DNA of 34,302 nucleotides, taken from assembly GCA_027621385.1 (NCBI GenBank), contig JAQCBQ010000003.1, positions 1 to 34,302 of the forward strand, given 5' to 3'. The notes under the pieces were generated by a model. That model searched no databases, was not told where the DNA came from, and saw nothing but the letters and a program-made list of their open reading frames with translations. The position numbers and the translations under genes were made by a program. The number at the start of each line of letters is the position of its first letter. Positions within the stretch are counted from its first letter, which is position 1. Shown here one piece after another: positions 32,614 through 34,302 of the stretch. The DNA is from Bacteroidota bacterium (GTDB taxonomy: Bacteria > Bacteroidota > Bacteroidia > CAIKAF01).

Positions 32614-32898
32614 TTATTTCCCCTTTTGTTTTTCCCACTGCTTGCGCAGGGCATCGATGCATTCATCCAAGGCAGTTTCAAACCTTGGTCCCTGTTTTTT
32701 TGCAAACAAATCATTCCCCGGAACCCGAAGTCGGACTTCTGCTGCTTTGTTGTTTTCAACGTCTTGAGTCCGTTTGTAGGTAACCTCTACCCCAACCAAC
32801 TCCGGAATTCGATCGTAGAAAGTGGATAATTTCTTTGTAGTGCGGTCTTTTAAGGTCTCTTTAAGATTTAGAGATGGTGCAAGAATTCGAATGTCCAT
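32614..32898 (-). CDS. hpf: Ribosome hibernation-promoting factor, short HPF/RaiA type (94 aa)
   Basis: The protein opens with MDIRILAPSLNLKETLKDRTTKKLSTFYDRIPELVGVEVTYK-type sequence (residues 1-42), the beta-alpha-beta start of HPF/RaiA, and continues with AAEVRLRVPGNDLFAKKQGPRFETALDECIDALRKQ. There is no C-terminal dimerisation domain, so this is a short form that binds the 30S decoding region and silences ribosomes in slow growth. The gene follows xer and rpsU in an order common in Bacteroidota. The 102-bp gap to xer carries a long inverted repeat, possibly controlling hpf. Confidence 0.93.
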   Translation of the reverse strand: MDIRILAPSLNLKETLKDRTTKKLSTFYDRIPELVGVEVTYKRTQDVENNKAAEVRLRVPGNDLFAKKQGPRFETALDECIDALRKQWEKQKGK

Positions 32899-32905
32899 GG
32901 CAACA

Positions 32906-32988
32906 GGGTGTTTTTAATTGGTAATGAAGAAAGGCAATGATGCCTTCCCATGCTTACAAGTTACCAAACCTTTTAATTCAAAACACCC
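32906..32988 (-). promoter_or_regulatory. Long imperfect inverted repeat between xer and hpf
   Basis: The outer arms GGGTGTTTTTAATT (32906-32919) and AATTCAAAACACCC (32975-32988) pair at 13 of 14 positions. Inside, GGTAA (32920-32924) faces TTACC (32961-32965), and AAGGCAATGATGCCTT (32931-32946) is a perfect 6-bp hairpin with a 4-base loop. It lies just before the hpf start, so it could be a terminator of xer, an hpf leader structure or an operator; the sequence does not decide which. Confidence 0.5.
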
Positions 32989-33000
32989 AATTAAAATAAA

Positions 33001-33921
33001 TTAACCTTGTTGTCCTTTTGGGTGGGCCTTGGCATAGGCTGTTTTTAGTCGCTCGATGCTAACATGGGTATACACTTGTGTGGCTGCCAGGCCTGCATGT
33101 CCCAATAACTCTTTAACGGCTAAAATATCTGCACCTTCACTGAGCAGCCAAGTAGCAAAGGTGTGGCGAAGCAAATGGGGTCCACGGTAATCGCTTTGAG
33201 TAACCTGACTCAGGTATTTTTTAGTTTGGCTGTACATCCAATCTCCGGTGCAGGCCTTCCCTTGATTGGTCAGGAATAGAGCATCTGTAGAGATACCCCC
33301 ACCGATTTGAAGAATAAAATCTGCTCTTTGTTTCAAATACTCCTTCAGCCAATCTACTAGGATTGGATGCAGGGGTATCAGCCGTTCTTTTTGTCGTTTT
33401 CCCATCACGCGGATGGTACTTCCTGCAAAAGAAACATCACCGGTTTTCAGTCCAACCAATTCTGCCCTTCGCATGCCGGTATATAAAAAGCAACCCAGCA
33501 TGGTTTTGTCTCGGTATCCGGCGAAGTCTGAACTGAGTTGGAACAACGAAGCCAATTGCTGGGCTTGAGATGGGGTTAAAAAATGCGGTTGCCGTTTGGG
33601 TGTTTTTAAATTTTTCAGGTCTTGCGTAGGATCAATATCTATTCGTTTTTGCCGCTTCATGAACTGAAAAAAGGTTCTAAGCGTGGACAACGTTCGATTG
33701 ATGGAGGTTCTGGCCAGGCCTTTGTGCCTTAAATGAATTAAAAACGACCGGATATCGGTTGGTTCAATAGAATTCCATTCTTCAGTGCCATCAACACCAA
33801 ATAAAAAGACCCGGAGTTGCTCCAGGTCATTCTGATATGCTCGAACGGTATGCGAAGATAACCTACGCTCCGCTTTCAGGTACGATAAAAAGGACGAGAT
33901 GCCATCTGTGCCGGCGTTCAT
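33001..33921 (-). CDS. Tyrosine recombinase XerC/XerD family (306 aa)
   Basis: An N-terminal SAM-like domain (FLSYLKAERRLSSHTVRAYQNDLEQL, residues about 11-36) and a catalytic domain with the complete tyrosine-recombinase set are present: Arg151 in YTGMRRAEL, Lys175 in GKRQKER, His249 and Arg252 in HLLRHTFATWLL, His275 in LLGHAGL and the nucleophile Tyr284 in TQVYTHVS. The length and absence of extra domains match the XerC/XerD group, which resolves chromosome dimers at dif. The rpsU-xer-hpf context points to a housekeeping recombinase and not a mobile-element integrase. XerC and XerD cannot be told apart by eye. Confidence 0.94.
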   Translation of the reverse strand: MNAGTDGISSFLSYLKAERRLSSHTVRAYQNDLEQLRVFLFGVDGTEEWNSIEPTDIRSFLIHLRHKGLARTSINRTLSTLRTFFQFMKRQKRIDIDPTQDLKNLKTPKRQPHFLTPSQAQQLASLFQLSSDFAGYRDKTMLGCFLYTGMRRAELVGLKTGDVSFAGSTIRVMGKRQKERLIPLHPILVDWLKEYLKQRADFILQIGGGISTDALFLTNQGKACTGDWMYSQTKKYLSQVTQSDYRGPHLLRHTFATWLLSEGADILAVKELLGHAGLAATQVYTHVSIERLKTAYAKAHPKGQQG

Positions 33922-33941
33922 GGCCGAGATAGCTTCCCAAC

Positions 33942-34139
33942 TTAAATGTTGGTTTCCTGACGGCGAATTTGCTCGATGTAAGCAGCCTTAGTAATTTCAT
34001 CACGACGCTCTACCGATGGTTTGGTAAAGGCTTGACGCTTTCTAAGTTGCTTCAAAGCACCTGTTTTTTCAAACTTACGTTTGAACTTTTTAAGGGCGCG
34101 ATCGATGTTTTCACCTTCTTTAATTGGGATAATCAACAT
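33942..34139 (-). CDS. rpsU: 30S ribosomal protein S21
   Basis: The 65-residue protein has the S21 pattern: start MLIIPIKEGENIDRALKKFK, the basic middle RKFEKTGALKQLRKRQAFTKPS, and a basic helical tail (RRDEITKAAYIEQIRRQE). S21 joins the 30S platform and, in Bacteroidota, is linked to masking the anti-Shine-Dalgarno end of 16S rRNA, which fits the scarcity of Shine-Dalgarno sites here. It lies 20 bases before xer and has a good promoter. Confidence 0.96.
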   Translation of the reverse strand: MLIIPIKEGENIDRALKKFKRKFEKTGALKQLRKRQAFTKPSVERRDEITKAAYIEQIRRQETNI

Positions 34140-34162
34140 GTGATAGTCTTTTTAATGGAGTG

Positions 34163-34194
34163 CAAATGTAGAGAAATCCTTTTTGTTTCTCAAA
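34163..34194 (-). promoter_or_regulatory. Promoter of rpsU (TTTG - 20 bases - TACATTTG)
   Basis: On the minus strand the -33 box TTTG (34194-34191) is followed after 20 bases by the -7 box TACATTTG (34170-34163), 23 bases before the rpsU ATG. Both boxes and the spacing fit the Bacteroidota primary sigma factor. Confidence 0.65.
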
Positions 34195-34210
34195 TATTTT
34201 CATGCAGTTT

Positions 34211-34241
34211 TTTGTAAAACTCAGGGATGAACGTATATTTG
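34211..34241 (+). promoter_or_regulatory. Consensus promoter of tRNA-Arg (TTTG - 19 bases - TATATTTG)
   Basis: TTTG at 34211-34214 and TATATTTG at 34234-34241 are separated by exactly 19 bases and end 13 bases before the tRNA 5' end. This is the best consensus promoter in the window. It is back to back with the rpsU promoter. Confidence 0.75.
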
Positions 34242-34254
34242 CCCCACTTTAATA

Positions 34255-34302
34255 GGCCCCGTAGCTTAATTGGATAGAGCATCTGACTACGGATCAGAAG
34301 GT
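34255..34302 (+). tRNA. tRNA-Arg (anticodon ACG), 3' part outside the window
   Basis: The acceptor 5' strand GGCCCCG (34255-34261), U8-A9, a D-arm with GCTTAATTGGATAGAGC, and the anticodon arm TCTGA-CTACGGA-TCAGA are present. The 7-base loop CTACGGA places ACG at positions 34-36, which reads CGN arginine codons after A34 is converted to inosine. The window ends in the variable loop. Confidence 0.9.

Noticed and set aside
33001-33921. Tyrosine recombinase as a phage or integrative-element integrase
   Set aside because: Size and motifs fit XerC/XerD, and it lies between rpsU and hpf, a conserved housekeeping order. No attachment-site repeats or element genes are nearby, although a tRNA gene starts 334 bases away.

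Overview
The window is a gene-dense piece of a Bacteroidota chromosome. This rests on several things seen together: TAnnTTTG-type promoter boxes, almost no Shine-Dalgarno sequences, two secreted proteins with type IX secretion (T9SS) C-terminal sorting domains, many short lipoprotein signals, a complete BatA-E aerotolerance operon, and gene orders typical of the phylum (rpsU-xer-hpf; rlmH | DUF4783-nadC-yihY; ndk | nrnA-FKBP lipoprotein). I cannot place it below phylum with confidence. There is no phage, plasmid, CRISPR array or intact insertion sequence.

Layout. 1-972: C-terminal part of rarA, cut by the window edge. 1046-5860: an envelope cluster (lipoprotein, outer-membrane beta-barrel candidate, T9SS-secreted protein, small TPR-like lipoprotein). 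5880-7025: a cystathionine gamma-synthase/lyase family enzyme. 7035-10400 (minus): two exported proteins, obgE and a PAP2 phosphatase. 10438-11843: a dicluster ferredoxin divergent from a LuxC-type acyl-CoA reductase. 11876-14956: small secreted protein, rlmH, DUF4783, nadC, yihY. 15183-16187 (minus): GAPDH. 16341-18599: a secreted M43-like metalloprotease. 18818-20107 (minus): cinA. 20261-28301: moxR, DUF58, a membrane protein and batA to batE in one tight operon, followed by a YfcE-like phosphoesterase. 29048-30162 (minus): trmH-like methyltransferase and ndk. 30211-32592: nrnA-like DHH phosphoesterase and two FKBP lipoproteins, the first resembling GldI. 32614-34139 (minus): hpf, xer recombinase, rpsU. 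34255-34302: start of tRNA-Arg(ACG).

The most unusual signal is a family of three GC-rich, imperfectly palindromic elements of about 140-155 bp (14972-15121 plus, 18651-18803 minus, 28831-28973 plus). They share a 5' end (GGGCGG...CGGGCTTTC) and a 3' end (TCAATCCC[T/G]GCC...), but their inner arms differ in sequence while still pairing within each copy. All three sit between convergent genes, and they occupy every convergent gap in the window longer than about 25 bp. They look like a REP-like or structured terminator/ncRNA family.

Other points of interest are promoter-like boxes so close to start codons that the mRNAs may be leaderless, a long inverted repeat upstream of hpf, a CAG/CAA tract in batC, and a LuxC-like reductase whose start codon overlaps the promoter box of the ferredoxin gene. 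Most genes are housekeeping or known Bacteroidota envelope genes. I see no clearly new multi-gene enzyme or defence system.
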